From DASRDU01 sp035652435 (GTDB taxonomy: Bacteria > Acidobacteriota > Blastocatellia > RBC074): DNA of 64,000 bases. The stretch covers positions 18,618 to 82,617 of the forward strand of contig DASRDU010000159.1 of NCBI GenBank assembly GCA_035652435.1, given 5' to 3'. Position 1 is the stretch's first letter, and every line of letters starts with the position of its first letter. The notes beneath the pieces are model-generated. The model ran no database searches, had not been told where the DNA came from, and saw only the letters and a list, made by a program, of their open reading frames with translations. This document shows, piece by piece, positions 7,458-15,885 of this stretch. The position numbers and the translations under genes are program-made.

Positions 7458-8615
7458 TCAAACAATTTCTCCGACCCCGTCGCCCGCACTGACCACGTAA
7501 ATGCCGGGACTGATTCCGGTCTCGCTCTGGTATTTGCGACTGATGGTTTCGCTGAAGTTCTCAATCGCCTCCGTGCGCACCAGATTGACCGTCGAGCCGC
7601 CAAAGCCCCCGCCCGTCATCCGCGCGCCGATGACGCCTTCGGTCTCTGAGGCTGTGCTGACCAGCAGGTCGAGTTCCCGGCAACTGACTTCGTAATCATC
7701 GCGCAACGATTTGTGTGATTCGGCCATCAGCCGGCCCATCTCTTCCATCCTGTCCGACCAGAGCGCGAGCGAGGCGGCCAGCGTCCGCGCGTTCTCCGTC
7801 ACCACGTGGCGGCAGCGGCGGCGGACGGGTTCGGGGATCTGTTCTTCATACTTCCGGAAATCATCCACGCTCACGTCGCGCAGCGCGTGAATTCCGGGCA
7901 GGAACCGGCGCAGCAACTCGACTCCCTGTTCGCATTCGGCGCGGCGCGTGTTGTATTCCGATGAAGCCAGCTCGTGTTTGACCCGTGAATCGCAGACGAC
8001 GACGGACACTTCGGAAGTCTCCAGCGGGAACCAGGTCACGGCCAGCGTGCGGCAGTCAATCAGCATGGCCGAATCGCGGCGACCGAGCGCCGCCGTCAGC
8101 TGATCCATGATCCCCACCCGCGCGCCGACGTAATCGTGTTCGGCCTTCTGGCCGGCGAGTGCCAGCGCCGTCCGGTCAATTTCCGCCCCCGCGAGGGCGA
8201 GCAGCGCGAAGCCCGTTGAGACTTCGAGCGCCGCGGAAGAAGAGAGCCCCGCGCCGACCGGCACGTCTGACGCGATCATCAGGTCGGCGCCGCGCAACCT
8301 CGCGCCGCCAGCTTCGAGCGTGCGCGCGACGCCTTCCACGTAATCGGCCCAGATGTGGCGGAGCGGCGTGCCCGGAAGGTCGAGGTCGAATTCAAACTGC
8401 TCCGAGAGGTTGAGCGAATTCAGGCGCACCACCCGGTCGTCGCGCGCCGCGCCGGCCACGAACGTCGCGCGGTCAATCGCCATCGGCAGGACGAAGCCTT
8501 CGTTATAATCAGTATGCTCGCCGATCAGGTTGACGCGGCCCGGCGCGCGAAAGATTCCGGGTTCGCTGCCGTAAAATTTCCTGAAGTCGTCCCGTAACTG
8601 ATCTGTCTCAATCAC
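7458..8615 (-). CDS. galK: Galactokinase
   Basis: The enzyme phosphorylates alpha-D-galactose with ATP to galactose-1-phosphate, the entry step of the Leloir pathway, in the cytoplasm. It has 385 residues, normal for the family. All GHMP-kinase motifs are present: the galactokinase signature GRVNLIGEHTDYNEGFVLP near residue 27, the ATP loop PVGAGLSSSAALE near 120, and GARMTGGGFGGSTVNL near 335. The start is a GTG preceded at seven bases by AGAGGGG. No other Leloir genes (galT, galE) are in the window. It may serve galactose released by glycosidases such as the GH43 and GH1 types further right (inference). Confidence 0.95.
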   Translation of the reverse strand: MIETDQLRDDFRKFYGSEPGIFRAPGRVNLIGEHTDYNEGFVLPMAIDRATFVAGAARDDRVVRLNSLNLSEQFEFDLDLPGTPLRHIWADYVEGVARTLEAGGARLRGADLMIASDVPVGAGLSSSAALEVSTGFALLALAGAEIDRTALALAGQKAEHDYVGARVGIMDQLTAALGRRDSAMLIDCRTLAVTWFPLETSEVSVVVCDSRVKHELASSEYNTRRAECEQGVELLRRFLPGIHALRDVSVDDFRKYEEQIPEPVRRRCRHVVTENARTLAASLALWSDRMEEMGRLMAESHKSLRDDYEVSCRELDLLVSTASETEGVIGARMTGGGFGGSTVNLVRTEAIENFSETISRKYQSETGISPGIYVVSAGDGVGEIV

Positions 8616-8647
8616 CGTCTGACCCCTCTTCGGAAAATACAGTGCGA

Positions 8648-10216
8648 TTACGCCGGGGCTGAACGTCTGTTTAGTCGGTCTCCGTCCGGTTGACCGTCTC
8701 CGGCGTCTTTCGCCGGGATGAGCGGGCGGATGGCTGGGCCGTTGACGACTTTGCCGGACGGGTCATAACGCGAGCCGTGGCACGGACAGTCCCACGTTTT
8801 TTCCGTCGCGTTCCAGCTGACGATGCAACCAAGGTGCGTGCAGACGGCGGAGTAGCGGTGAATCCCGCCCTGTTCATCACGGTAGACCGCCAGCTTCTCC
8901 AGACCGCGTCTGATGACGGCGCCGTTACCGGGGGCGATCCGGTCTTCCGATTCAACGTCGCTGCCAGTCAGCCAGTCCGCGTACTGCGCGGCCACGTTGA
9001 GATTTTCCAGCACATAATCCTTCGCCGGCGTCTTCCGCGACGGGTTGTACAATTCGGCCCACCTGTTCTCGTGGCCCGAGATCAGGTCGGTGATCAGCAT
9101 CCCCGCAATCGTGCCGTGCGTCATCCCGTTGCCCGAATCGCCGGTGGCGATGTAAACGTTCTCCGCGTCGCCCGGATTGCGCCCGATGAAGGCCAGCCCG
9201 TCAACGGGCTCCATGACCTGCCCCGACCACTGGTATGCGATCTCGCGGGCTTCGGGGAAACGCTCGCGCGTCCACTGGTGCAGCCGGGCGAAGTAATTGC
9301 CCGCGAACCCGCCCTGCCCCGTCTTGTGATCTTCGCCGCCGACGACGAGCAGGTCGGTGTCTCCGTCGTTGCACAGCCGGACGTAGTGATACGGGTCAGC
9401 CGTATCCCAGTAGAGCGCCTTGTGAATGAGCCCGGGCGGCGCGCGCAGGCCGATCACGTAAGTGCGGTACGGCGCCTGTCTGGTGTGAATCGTGACGACA
9501 TCGTTGACGGGCGTGTTGGTCGCGACGACGACCGAGCCGGCCGTGATCCGGTGACCGGAACCGGTCGTCACGCGGGCCGTCGCCCCGCCTTCGATGCGAT
9601 CGGCGTGCGTGTGCGTGTGAATCACGCCACCGCGCTTCGTAATCGCCGTGGCCAGACCCGTCAGGTATTTCAGCGGATGAAACTGCGCCTGCCGCGGGAA
9701 GCGCAAAGCCGGCCCGGTGTCGAATGAAGCGAGAGGCGCGCGATCAACTTTCTCCACGTCAGAGAGGCCGGCGCGATGAATCGCGGCGAGTTCACGGTCA
9801 GGCAGATCCGCTGATTCGCCGGGCGGGACGAACAGATACCCATCCACGCGCTCGAAATCGCAGGCGATCTTTTCTCCCCAGACAATACTTTCGACCTGAC
9901 CAATCGCAGTGGTATGACTCTCAGCCGCCAGCCGCGCTCCCTGCGAGCCGTGCAGCCGTTCGAGGACGAAATACCGGTCGTCGAGCGCCGCGGTCAGGTG
10001 CGCGGTCGTCCGCCCGGTCTCGCCACTGCCGACCTCGCCGTCATCAATCACGATCACCTTCCGACCGGCCGCGGCGAGCAGGTAAGCCGTTGTGAGACCG
10101 GAAATCCCCGCGCCCACCACACACGCGTCAGCGACTGCGTCCCGGGCGAGCGCGGAGAATTCCGGAGTTTGTGCGGCCATCCAGACCGAAGTACTCCGGC
10201 CAGAGTCGCTCGGCAT
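8648..10216 (-). CDS. FAD-dependent oxidoreductase with C-terminal Rieske domain
   Basis: This 522-residue protein has an N-terminal DAO-type FAD domain with a dinucleotide-binding motif (VVGAGISGLTTAYLLAAAGR, near residue 35) and a downstream FAD loop (IATGDSGNGMTHGTIAGML, near 355). The C-terminal Rieske [2Fe-2S] domain has both Cys-His pairs (CTHLGC and CPCHGSRYD, about 460-485). It is a recognised fusion type; the substrate is unknown. AGGAG precedes the ATG. It is followed by a DUF2231 gene transcribed from upstream with a 12-base gap, which suggests a two-gene operon, possibly a small membrane-linked redox unit (inference). Confidence 0.9.
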   Translation of the reverse strand: MPSDSGRSTSVWMAAQTPEFSALARDAVADACVVGAGISGLTTAYLLAAAGRKVIVIDDGEVGSGETGRTTAHLTAALDDRYFVLERLHGSQGARLAAESHTTAIGQVESIVWGEKIACDFERVDGYLFVPPGESADLPDRELAAIHRAGLSDVEKVDRAPLASFDTGPALRFPRQAQFHPLKYLTGLATAITKRGGVIHTHTHADRIEGGATARVTTGSGHRITAGSVVVATNTPVNDVVTIHTRQAPYRTYVIGLRAPPGLIHKALYWDTADPYHYVRLCNDGDTDLLVVGGEDHKTGQGGFAGNYFARLHQWTRERFPEAREIAYQWSGQVMEPVDGLAFIGRNPGDAENVYIATGDSGNGMTHGTIAGMLITDLISGHENRWAELYNPSRKTPAKDYVLENLNVAAQYADWLTGSDVESEDRIAPGNGAVIRRGLEKLAVYRDEQGGIHRYSAVCTHLGCIVSWNATEKTWDCPCHGSRYDPSGKVVNGPAIRPLIPAKDAGDGQPDGDRLNRRSAPA

Positions 10217-10228
10217 GGCGTCTCCTTT

Positions 10229-10762
10229 TTATGCGGTGCGATGAGTCCGCGGGGGCGCCGTCCCTATTGTCGCAGCGTCTTCACTCGCCGGTCGTCCGGA
10301 GAGTGAATTCGGCGCGTTCAGGTGCGCGCCCGTGTCCACGCCCACGCCCAGCCGGTCAACCAGTTCGCCGCCGAGCCAGCTCGTCCCGAGCGCCATCCCC
10401 GCTCCGATCAGGCCCAGCACGATGGCGGGCAGGCCCGGATTCATCGGCGTTTCGCGGCGCATCAGCCAGCTCACAATAAACAGCACCATCACCACGACGT
10501 TGCCGAGGCCGTGAATGAGGCCGATGCTCTTCGCCCGCGTCTGTGAAGGAATTGAGTACCAGTCAACCCAGCCGAACACTGCCGCCAGCAGGCCGCCGAT
10601 CACGCCGGCCGCGATCATGTAGAACGATAGTCCCGACCAGTATCCGTCGCCCGTCGCCAGGCTGATCACATCAAAGATCACCGCCACCGAGAGCAGGCCC
10701 AGCGGGAAGACGACCAGCATCGGATGAATCGGATGTCCAAGAAATTTAGCTTTGCTTTCCAT
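10229..10762 (-). CDS. DUF2231 integral membrane protein
   Basis: The 177 residues start with the family signature FLGHPIHPMLVVFPLGLLS. About four membrane segments follow, near residues 13-33, 43-63, 80-102 and 112-132; the third contains VVMVLFIVSWLMRR. The C-terminal 40 residues are soluble. DUF2231 proteins are often found beside redox or haem proteins, but no reaction is known. It lies just upstream of the Rieske/FAD gene and probably shares its transcript. The ribosome site is weak (TAGAG). Confidence 0.85.
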   Translation of the reverse strand: MESKAKFLGHPIHPMLVVFPLGLLSVAVIFDVISLATGDGYWSGLSFYMIAAGVIGGLLAAVFGWVDWYSIPSQTRAKSIGLIHGLGNVVVMVLFIVSWLMRRETPMNPGLPAIVLGLIGAGMALGTSWLGGELVDRLGVGVDTGAHLNAPNSLSGRPASEDAATIGTAPPRTHRTA

Positions 10763-11117
10763 AACTCTACAGGTTCAGGCGTCAATCGGTCTGACGCCCC
10801 GGCTGCCTTTCTTCAGCCTGAAGAATTCCCGGATGCAGACCTGCAAACTGAACTCTTCGGACTGTTGAAGTGCAAACGCCATGCCATGACGCAGGGACCC
10901 AGGGCGGTGGAATCATCAGGCGCGCGCGCGTTCGTGACCCGGACAGTCGCCGTATTCTCTTCGTGCGGTTCCTCCGTGAGAGAGTCATCAGGCGGTCAAT
11001 CCTGCCCTTCCCGCAAGAGGATACCGGCTGGTACGGCAGTTGCCACAACCTGTGTCAGCTGACAGCTGCCAATGACACAGTACGGAGAAAGACAGCATTG
11101 CAAGGGAGGGAACTACC
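10763..11117. other. Divergent intergenic region, no gene seen
   Basis: This stretch separates the DUF2231 gene (minus) from a small gene at 11118 (plus). A short stem GGCGTCA ... TGACGCC near 10777-10797 lies just upstream of DUF2231. A GTGTCAGCTGACAGC dyad lies near 11052-11066, upstream of the small gene. Either may be an operator. No open frame here has convincing codon use or a ribosome site. Confidence 0.4.
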
Positions 11118-11321
11118 GTGAACAAGCCGAGATTGATCAAGCAGGGCGAGGCCCTGCAGCAGGAATACAAACAGACTGAGCGGTCGCAGGAGCCGGAGCC
11201 ATCTGCCTTCCGGGTCTCGGTGGAATCCGTGATCAACTGGGCGAAGGAGAAGCGTCGGCCGGAACCCGTCAATGCGCGTGAAAAATTCGCCGCCCTTTTT
11301 GCCCAGCCGCAGACGGAGTAA
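11118..11321 (+). CDS. Small hypothetical protein
   Basis: This is a 67-residue soluble, charged protein starting at a GTG seven bases after a GGGAGG tract. It is helical and Glu/Lys/Gln-rich at first (RLIKQGEALQQEYKQTERSQ). A Val-Ile-Asn segment and a C-terminal part (NAREKFAALFAQP) follow. There is no signal peptide or Cys motif. The strong ribosome site and amino-acid make-up favour a real gene. It lies upstream of the glycosidase pair but is separated from it by two hairpins, so it is probably a separate unit. Confidence 0.6.
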   Translation: MNKPRLIKQGEALQQEYKQTERSQEPEPSAFRVSVESVINWAKEKRRPEPVNAREKFAALFAQPQTE

Positions 11322-11344
11322 TGAAAAAAAAGTGGGGCGGATGC

Positions 11345-11406
11345 GGGTGCGATCTGCTAAATTGCACCCTCTTCGCGCTCGCGTCCCAAGGGACCTGACG
11401 AGCGCG
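11345..11406 (+). promoter_or_regulatory. Tandem hairpins upstream of the GH43-type gene
   Basis: Hairpin one pairs GGGTGC and GCACCC (11345-11369). Hairpin two pairs CGCGCTCG and CGAGCGCG with an inner GTCCC/GGGAC stem (11374-11406). No U-run follows, so neither is a classic terminator. They may end the small gene before them or form a leader for the glycosidase gene. Confidence 0.4.
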
Positions 11407-11454
11407 TGATTTGCCACAATCGCTCCACCGCTGCACCACGGGGCCCGAGATCAA

Positions 11455-13500
11455 ATGCCAGAGTCTTCAGGACAGGGAATTGCGATCAATGGAGCAGGGC
11501 GGATGACGGATCAGGCTTCATACCTGAACCCGGTCCACCCGCGCCCGTGCCCTGACCCGTTTGTACTCAAACACCTGAACGAGTACTGGTGCTACTGCAC
11601 CGGCTTCTGGCACGACGGGCGCTGTTTCGGCGTGCTGCATTCGCGCGATCTGGTCAACTGGCGCGAACTCGGCGGCGCGCTCGGGCGGCTCGACGAGGAG
11701 TCCACCTGTTACTGGGCGCCCGAAGTCTGGTACGAGAACGGGCTCTTTCTGATGTATTACAGCGTCGGCAACGAAGAGCGGATGCAGATTCGCGTCGCCC
11801 GCGCCGCGCACCCCGCCGGGCCGTTCACCGACTGCGGGGTGCGACTGACGACCGAAGAATTCGCGATTGACCCGCATGTCTTCCACGACGATGACGGCAC
11901 CCGCTGGCTCTTTTACGCCACCGATTTTCTGACCCACACGCACATCGGCACGGGGACAGTCCGCGACCGGATGACTGACCCTTTCACGCTGGCCGGCGAC
12001 CCCCGGCCCGTCACACGCGCGCGCTACGACTGGCAGGTCTACGACCCGAACCGCGTCGAGAAATGCGGCGTGCGCTGGCACACCGTCGAAGGGCCGTTCG
12101 TCCTCAAATATAAAAATCGCTACTACCAGATGTTCAGCGGCGGCAACTGGAAGAATGAAACCTACGGCGCGAGTTATGCCACGAGCCCGCGGATTGACGT
12201 GCCCGATGAGTGGCACCAGGCGTCCGACGGCGAGCGCGTGATGCCGATCCTGCGCACGATCCCCGGCGAGGTGATCGGGCCGGGGCACAACTCGGTCGTG
12301 CGCGGGCCGGATAATCAGCAGCTGTTCTGCGTCTATCACCGCTGGGAGCCCGAGGTGAATGACCGCGTGCTGGCGATTGACCGCCTGGACTGGGCCGGCG
12401 AGCGGATGCTCGTCGTCGGGCCGAGTACGACGCCGCAGCCCGCGCCGCTCGCGCCGAGCTTCGCCGATTCTTTCGAGAATGAACAGAAGAACGGACTCGG
12501 GGATGGCTGGCGGTGTACGGGCGGCAGGTGGGGCGCAGGCAACGGTGCCGCGCGGCAGGCACAGGCCCGGGGTGAAGCGGAAGCGTTGTGTCTGGTCAGC
12601 ACGCCTTACTTCATCGCCGAAGTCAGCGTCAGGATGCCGGACAAGGGGAGTGGACGCGGCGCCGCCGGAATCAGATTGCTCAATGAGCAGGAAGCAGTGT
12701 TATCCTTCACGCTCGCCCCCGGGGCCGGGCAGGCCGTGGTGGCGGCGCAGAGCGATGGGCAGTGGGTTAAGCAGTGCCTGACCCTTCCCGCACAATTCGA
12801 CTCGAGCGCATTCCACCTGCTGCGCGTCGAAGTCAACGCGCAGCGCGTGGCCGTCGCGGTTGACGGCGCGACTCTGAAATGGGAAGGGACGCTTGGTTCA
12901 CAGGCGTCTTCGCTCGCCCTGATCACTGAGGACGCGGCGGCGGAATTCGGGGGCCTTGCGCTGACCCGGGGCTGGCAGGATCTGTTCACCGGACAGGATT
13001 CTGATCCGGCGGCGTGGAACTGGCGCGCGCCTGCTAATGACGACCGCTGGCGGGTGGATGAAGATCAGCTCTGGTACGCCGGGCCGCACGGCGAAAGTTC
13101 GATCCTGACCAAAGGCATCCTGCCCGATGAATACGAACTCGTCGTCAGCGCGAGGCTCATGTGCGAAGCGGGGCCGGGCGAAGGCTACGGATTTCTCCCG
13201 GCCCTGAACGAGGCCGGATACAGCCCGCTGCTGACGGTCGAGCGGCATGAGAAGGGCTGGGCCGTCTGCTGTGACACCCGGCCCGACCGGCAGGTGTTCC
13301 CGCTGCCAGTCGGGTTTGACCCATTCGAATATCAGCAGTTCCGATTTCGCCGCGAGCGAGGCGCGCTCGTGATTCAGCACGAGGCCCGGACGCTCGGTGA
13401 AATTGACGCGACGGGTGAGCCGAGAAAGGTCGGGCTGTACGGCTACCGCGTGATCGCCGCCTTCGATCAGGTCCGCGTGACGGCGATTCACCTGTCTTAG
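11455..13500 (+). CDS. GH43-type glycosidase with C-terminal lectin-like domains
   Basis: The protein has 681 residues. The N-terminal five-bladed propeller (about 22-320) carries the GH43 triad pattern: PCPDPFVLK (base Asp), AIDPHVFHDDDG (pKa-modulating Asp) and HTVEGPFVLKYKNRYY (acid Glu). GH43 enzymes act on arabinose- and xylose-containing glycans. Two beta-sandwich regions follow (about 335-510 and 510-681), resembling LamG/DUF1080 carbohydrate-binding domains. No signal peptide is seen, which is unusual for a polysaccharidase and suggests cytoplasmic action on oligosaccharides. A second possible start is the ATG at 11503, which has its own GGAG-like site. It probably forms a transcription unit with the GH1-type gene 87 bases downstream. 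Confidence 0.82.
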   Translation: MPESSGQGIAINGAGRMTDQASYLNPVHPRPCPDPFVLKHLNEYWCYCTGFWHDGRCFGVLHSRDLVNWRELGGALGRLDEESTCYWAPEVWYENGLFLMYYSVGNEERMQIRVARAAHPAGPFTDCGVRLTTEEFAIDPHVFHDDDGTRWLFYATDFLTHTHIGTGTVRDRMTDPFTLAGDPRPVTRARYDWQVYDPNRVEKCGVRWHTVEGPFVLKYKNRYYQMFSGGNWKNETYGASYATSPRIDVPDEWHQASDGERVMPILRTIPGEVIGPGHNSVVRGPDNQQLFCVYHRWEPEVNDRVLAIDRLDWAGERMLVVGPSTTPQPAPLAPSFADSFENEQKNGLGDGWRCTGGRWGAGNGAARQAQARGEAEALCLVSTPYFIAEVSVRMPDKGSGRGAAGIRLLNEQEAVLSFTLAPGAGQAVVAAQSDGQWVKQCLTLPAQFDSSAFHLLRVEVNAQRVAVAVDGATLKWEGTLGSQASSLALITEDAAAEFGGLALTRGWQDLFTGQDSDPAAWNWRAPANDDRWRVDEDQLWYAGPHGESSILTKGILPDEYELVVSARLMCEAGPGEGYGFLPALNEAGYSPLLTVERHEKGWAVCCDTRPDRQVFPLPVGFDPFEYQQFRFRRERGALVIQHEARTLGEIDATGEPRKVGLYGYRVIAAFDQVRVTAIHLS

Positions 13501-13587
13501 ATTATCATTCCCTGCGGCACAGGATTGTTGCCCCGTCCCCCTGTCGGCGCTCAAACAAGACGAAAGGTTGATTGAACTCTCTCCATC

Positions 13588-14853
13588 ATGAATGATCTCG
13601 TCCTAAGCCCTCACCCCCGCGATTTCATCTGGGCCAGTGGAATCGAAGACACCTTCGTTCCACAAACCAGAGTCGGCCATCGCGCGCTTGATGAATACGA
13701 GCTGATGGGCCATTACGACCACTGGCGCGAAGACCTCACGCTGATTGCCGAGGCCGGGTTGCGGGGCGTGCGCTGGGGCGTGCCCTGGTACCGGGTCGAG
13801 CCCGAGCCGGGCGTGTTCGACTGGCGCTGGACGGATCAGGTCATTCCATTCATGGTCGAGGAACTCGGGATCACGCCGATCATTGACCTGATGCATTACG
13901 GCTGCCCGTTCTGGCTGCGGCGCGAATTCGCGGGCGAGAATTACCCGCGCGCGGTGGCCAGTTACGCCGCCGCGTTTGCGACCCGCTACAAGGGCGTGGT
14001 CAGGTGGTATACGCCGCTCAACGAGCCGCTGGTCAACGCGCTGATGTGCGGGATGCGCGGGGTGTGGCCGCCATACCTGCGCGGCGACGCCGGCTACATC
14101 CGCGTCATGCTCCAGATCGCCAAAGGCGTCATCAATACGGTCGAGGCGATCAAGGCGATTGACCCGAATACCGTGATGGTGCAGGTGGAGGCGACGGGCC
14201 TGAGCCGCGCGATCAGGCAGGAGCTGGAAGTACTCGCGCACGACGACCAGCGGCGCGGCTATTTGTTCTTTGACCTGATCACGGGGCTCGTGACGCCCGA
14301 ACACCCGCTCTTTGTCTGGCTCCTGCGCCACGGGGTAACGCCGGACGATCTGGCCGCGCTTCGTGAGCGCAGCATCCCGGTTGATGTGCTGGGGATGAAT
14401 TTCTACCCCCAGTGGTCAACCAAACAGATTTACATTGATCACAAGGGCCGCATCTCCTACCGCGCTATTGAACACGAAGGCGATGGCTTCGCGGCGCTCA
14501 TCGAGGATTATTACCACCGCTACAAGGTGCCGATCATCATCACCGAGACCAGCGCGTTCGGCGCCGACGAAGTGCGCGCGCGGTGGATGCGCGCGTCGGT
14601 GGCGACGATCAGGCAGCTGCGCCAGAATGGCATTCCGGTGATGGGTTACACGTGGTTCCCGCTCTTTACGATGGTGGACTGGCGCTACCGGCTGGGCCGC
14701 CGGCCGGTCGAGCGGTACTACATTGACCTCGGGCTTTATAAGATCAACAACGAAGGCGGCGGCCGGCGCTGGAAAGCGACGCCGCTGGTCGAACAGTTAC
14801 AGGTTTATATTCGCGATCCTGAAGAATCCATCGGGACGCTCAGACACGAGTAA
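13588..14853 (+). CDS. GH1-type beta-glycosidase
   Basis: This 421-residue TIM-barrel hydrolase of clan A has GVRWGVPWYRVEPEPGVFDW on an early strand, the acid/base motif YTPLNEPLV near residue 147, and the nucleophile region IIITETSAFG near 313. The last is TETS rather than the classical TENG, so it is a divergent GH1-like branch, often annotated family 1 glycosylhydrolase. No signal peptide is visible. It follows the GH43-type gene on the same strand, consistent with cytoplasmic breakdown of imported glycan fragments. Its stop codon lies inside the left arm of a 30-base palindrome. Confidence 0.85.
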   Translation: MNDLVLSPHPRDFIWASGIEDTFVPQTRVGHRALDEYELMGHYDHWREDLTLIAEAGLRGVRWGVPWYRVEPEPGVFDWRWTDQVIPFMVEELGITPIIDLMHYGCPFWLRREFAGENYPRAVASYAAAFATRYKGVVRWYTPLNEPLVNALMCGMRGVWPPYLRGDAGYIRVMLQIAKGVINTVEAIKAIDPNTVMVQVEATGLSRAIRQELEVLAHDDQRRGYLFFDLITGLVTPEHPLFVWLLRHGVTPDDLAALRERSIPVDVLGMNFYPQWSTKQIYIDHKGRISYRAIEHEGDGFAALIEDYYHRYKVPIIITETSAFGADEVRARWMRASVATIRQLRQNGIPVMGYTWFPLFTMVDWRYRLGRRPVERYYIDLGLYKINNEGGGRRWKATPLVEQLQVYIRDPEESIGTLRHE

Positions 14854-14952
14854 GTAAAAAGCAAAAAGGTAAAAGTCAGAAAGCCACAGTTACCCTGATT
14901 AACCATCAAGGGCGCAGCGCTGCTGACTTTTACCTTTTTGCTTTTTACTTAC
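14850..14952. repeat. Palindromic repeat, family E, perfect copy (candidate bidirectional terminator)
   Basis: Perfect 30-base inverted arms at 14850-14879 and 14923-14952, rich in A on one side and T on the other, sit between two convergent genes. The left arm includes the GH1-type stop codon. The T-rich descending arm could end transcription from both sides. Looser relatives are at about 38642-38743 and 59920-59987. Confidence 0.85.
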
Positions 14953-14959
14953 TCTTTCA

Positions 14960-15367
14960 TCAGGCCACGCAGCTCATGACCTCCTGCACGGGCTGATGAA
15001 GGTTTCTGACCGTCTGGACCAGAAGATCATAATCCACCGGCTTGGGCAGAATCAGATCGGGCCTGCACCCCGGGCGCAGTTGTTGTTCCACATATTCGGG
15101 CGGGTAAGCGGACACGATCAGAACAGACGTGTCCGCGGTCACGCTAGCCTTCAGCCGTTCGATCAGTTCAGCCCCGTCAATATCGGGCATGCTGTAATCT
15201 GTGATGATGACGAATGGATGATAGCGGTTAGAAAGCTCCAGACCTTCCTGAGCATTATCGGCGGTCAGCACCGGATAACCTTCGAGCGTGAGAATCGCTT
15301 TGGTCAGTTCATACTGTATCGGGTCATCGTCAATGACCAGAGCAAAGACATTCTGTTGCGGCTCCAT
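14960..15367 (-). CDS. Single-domain response regulator (CheY-like)
   Basis: The 135 residues are one receiver domain with no output domain. The acidic pocket is FALVIDDDP, the phosphoacceptor Asp lies in VIITDYSMPDIDG near residue 57, the Thr/Ser switch is VLIVSAYPP, and the Lys is in LILPKPVDYD. AGGAG lies eight bases before the ATG. No kinase is adjacent, so its partner is unknown. It may act by protein contact in chemotaxis-like or phosphorelay signalling. Confidence 0.92.
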   Translation of the reverse strand: MEPQQNVFALVIDDDPIQYELTKAILTLEGYPVLTADNAQEGLELSNRYHPFVIITDYSMPDIDGAELIERLKASVTADTSVLIVSAYPPEYVEQQLRPGCRPDLILPKPVDYDLLVQTVRNLHQPVQEVMSCVA

Positions 15368-15516
15368 ACACTACACTCCTGTCCACCTCATTTCCGTACT
15401 GGCAAAAAGCAATCCTCGTGCAATTTTGCTCAACCAGACAACAAACAGCGGTGCAACTATTGTTCCTGACTGATGAGCTACAAACATTTTGCCTGCATAA
15501 TCAGTCTGTAGTTACG

Positions 15517-15555
15517 GAAGAAGCCCGTCACAGCCCGCCGTGGCGGGCTTCTTTA
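15517..15555 (-). terminator. Terminator-like hairpin after the 32-residue peptide gene
   Basis: A perfect inner stem, AGCCCGCC/GGCGGGCT at 15532-15549, is nested in an outer pairing of GAAGCCCG with CGGGCTTC. It begins about 28 bases past the stop codon of the minus-strand peptide gene. On the plus strand it is followed by TCTTTA, so it may work in both directions. Confidence 0.7.
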
Positions 15556-15582
15556 TCTCCTGTGCGCAAATCACACTACGGC

Positions 15583-15681
15583 TCAGCCACCCAGCGCGTA
15601 GCCGGGGGCAATCACTTCCTCCAGTTCCTCAACGCTCAATTCAATCTCCTCAATACTCACTGCCGCCTGCTGCTCTGACAT
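15583..15681 (-). CDS. 32-residue acidic leader-like peptide
   Basis: This is a short frame I translated by hand. It starts at the ATG at 15681 (first residues MSEQQAAVSIEEIELS) and continues VEELEEVIAPGYALGG before a stop. It is strongly acidic and amphipathic, with an ELSVEELEEV motif like that in leader regions of ribosomally made, modified peptides, and it ends in Gly-Gly. There is no core peptide after the Gly-Gly and no modification enzyme nearby. The upstream site is weak (AGG ten bases before). A terminator hairpin directly follows, which supports a short dedicated transcript. Function unknown; a leader remnant or small regulatory peptide are both possible. Confidence 0.5.
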   Translation of the reverse strand: MSEQQAAVSIEEIELSVEELEEVIAPGYALGG

Positions 15682-15805
15682 CCATAACCTGACGGGCAAA
15701 GGTCTATCTCATCGGATAGTCGGCCTATCCCGCAGGATAGAAGCTGTCGCTTCCGTGACCTGAATCGAGAATGCAGGCGTCCTCCGGTGTGACGTCAGAA
15801 GCCGG

Positions 15806-15851
15806 AAAGGCGCGCCTGCCGTCGGAGCGCTCCGGCGGCAGGCGCGCCTTT
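15806..15851. terminator. Strong hairpin downstream of the SYLF gene
   Basis: Perfect 16-base arms (AAAGGCGCGCCTGCCG and its complement) around a 14-base loop lie 34 bases past the SYLF stop codon. The T-run is short. It fits a terminator for the minus-strand SYLF gene and may also be a dispersed palindrome. Confidence 0.7.
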
Positions 15852-15885
15852 GTTTACTGACGACCACTCGCAGGGCAGATCAACC

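Noticed and set aside
11321..11398. 25-residue Cys-containing frame (MKKKWGGCGCDLLNC...) overlapping the stop of the small gene
   Set aside because: The ribosome site is too close, it overlaps hairpin sequence and there is no supporting context.
15418..15678. 86-codon plus-strand frame
   Set aside because: It crosses the terminator hairpin, has irregular composition and lies opposite the better-supported 32-residue peptide.
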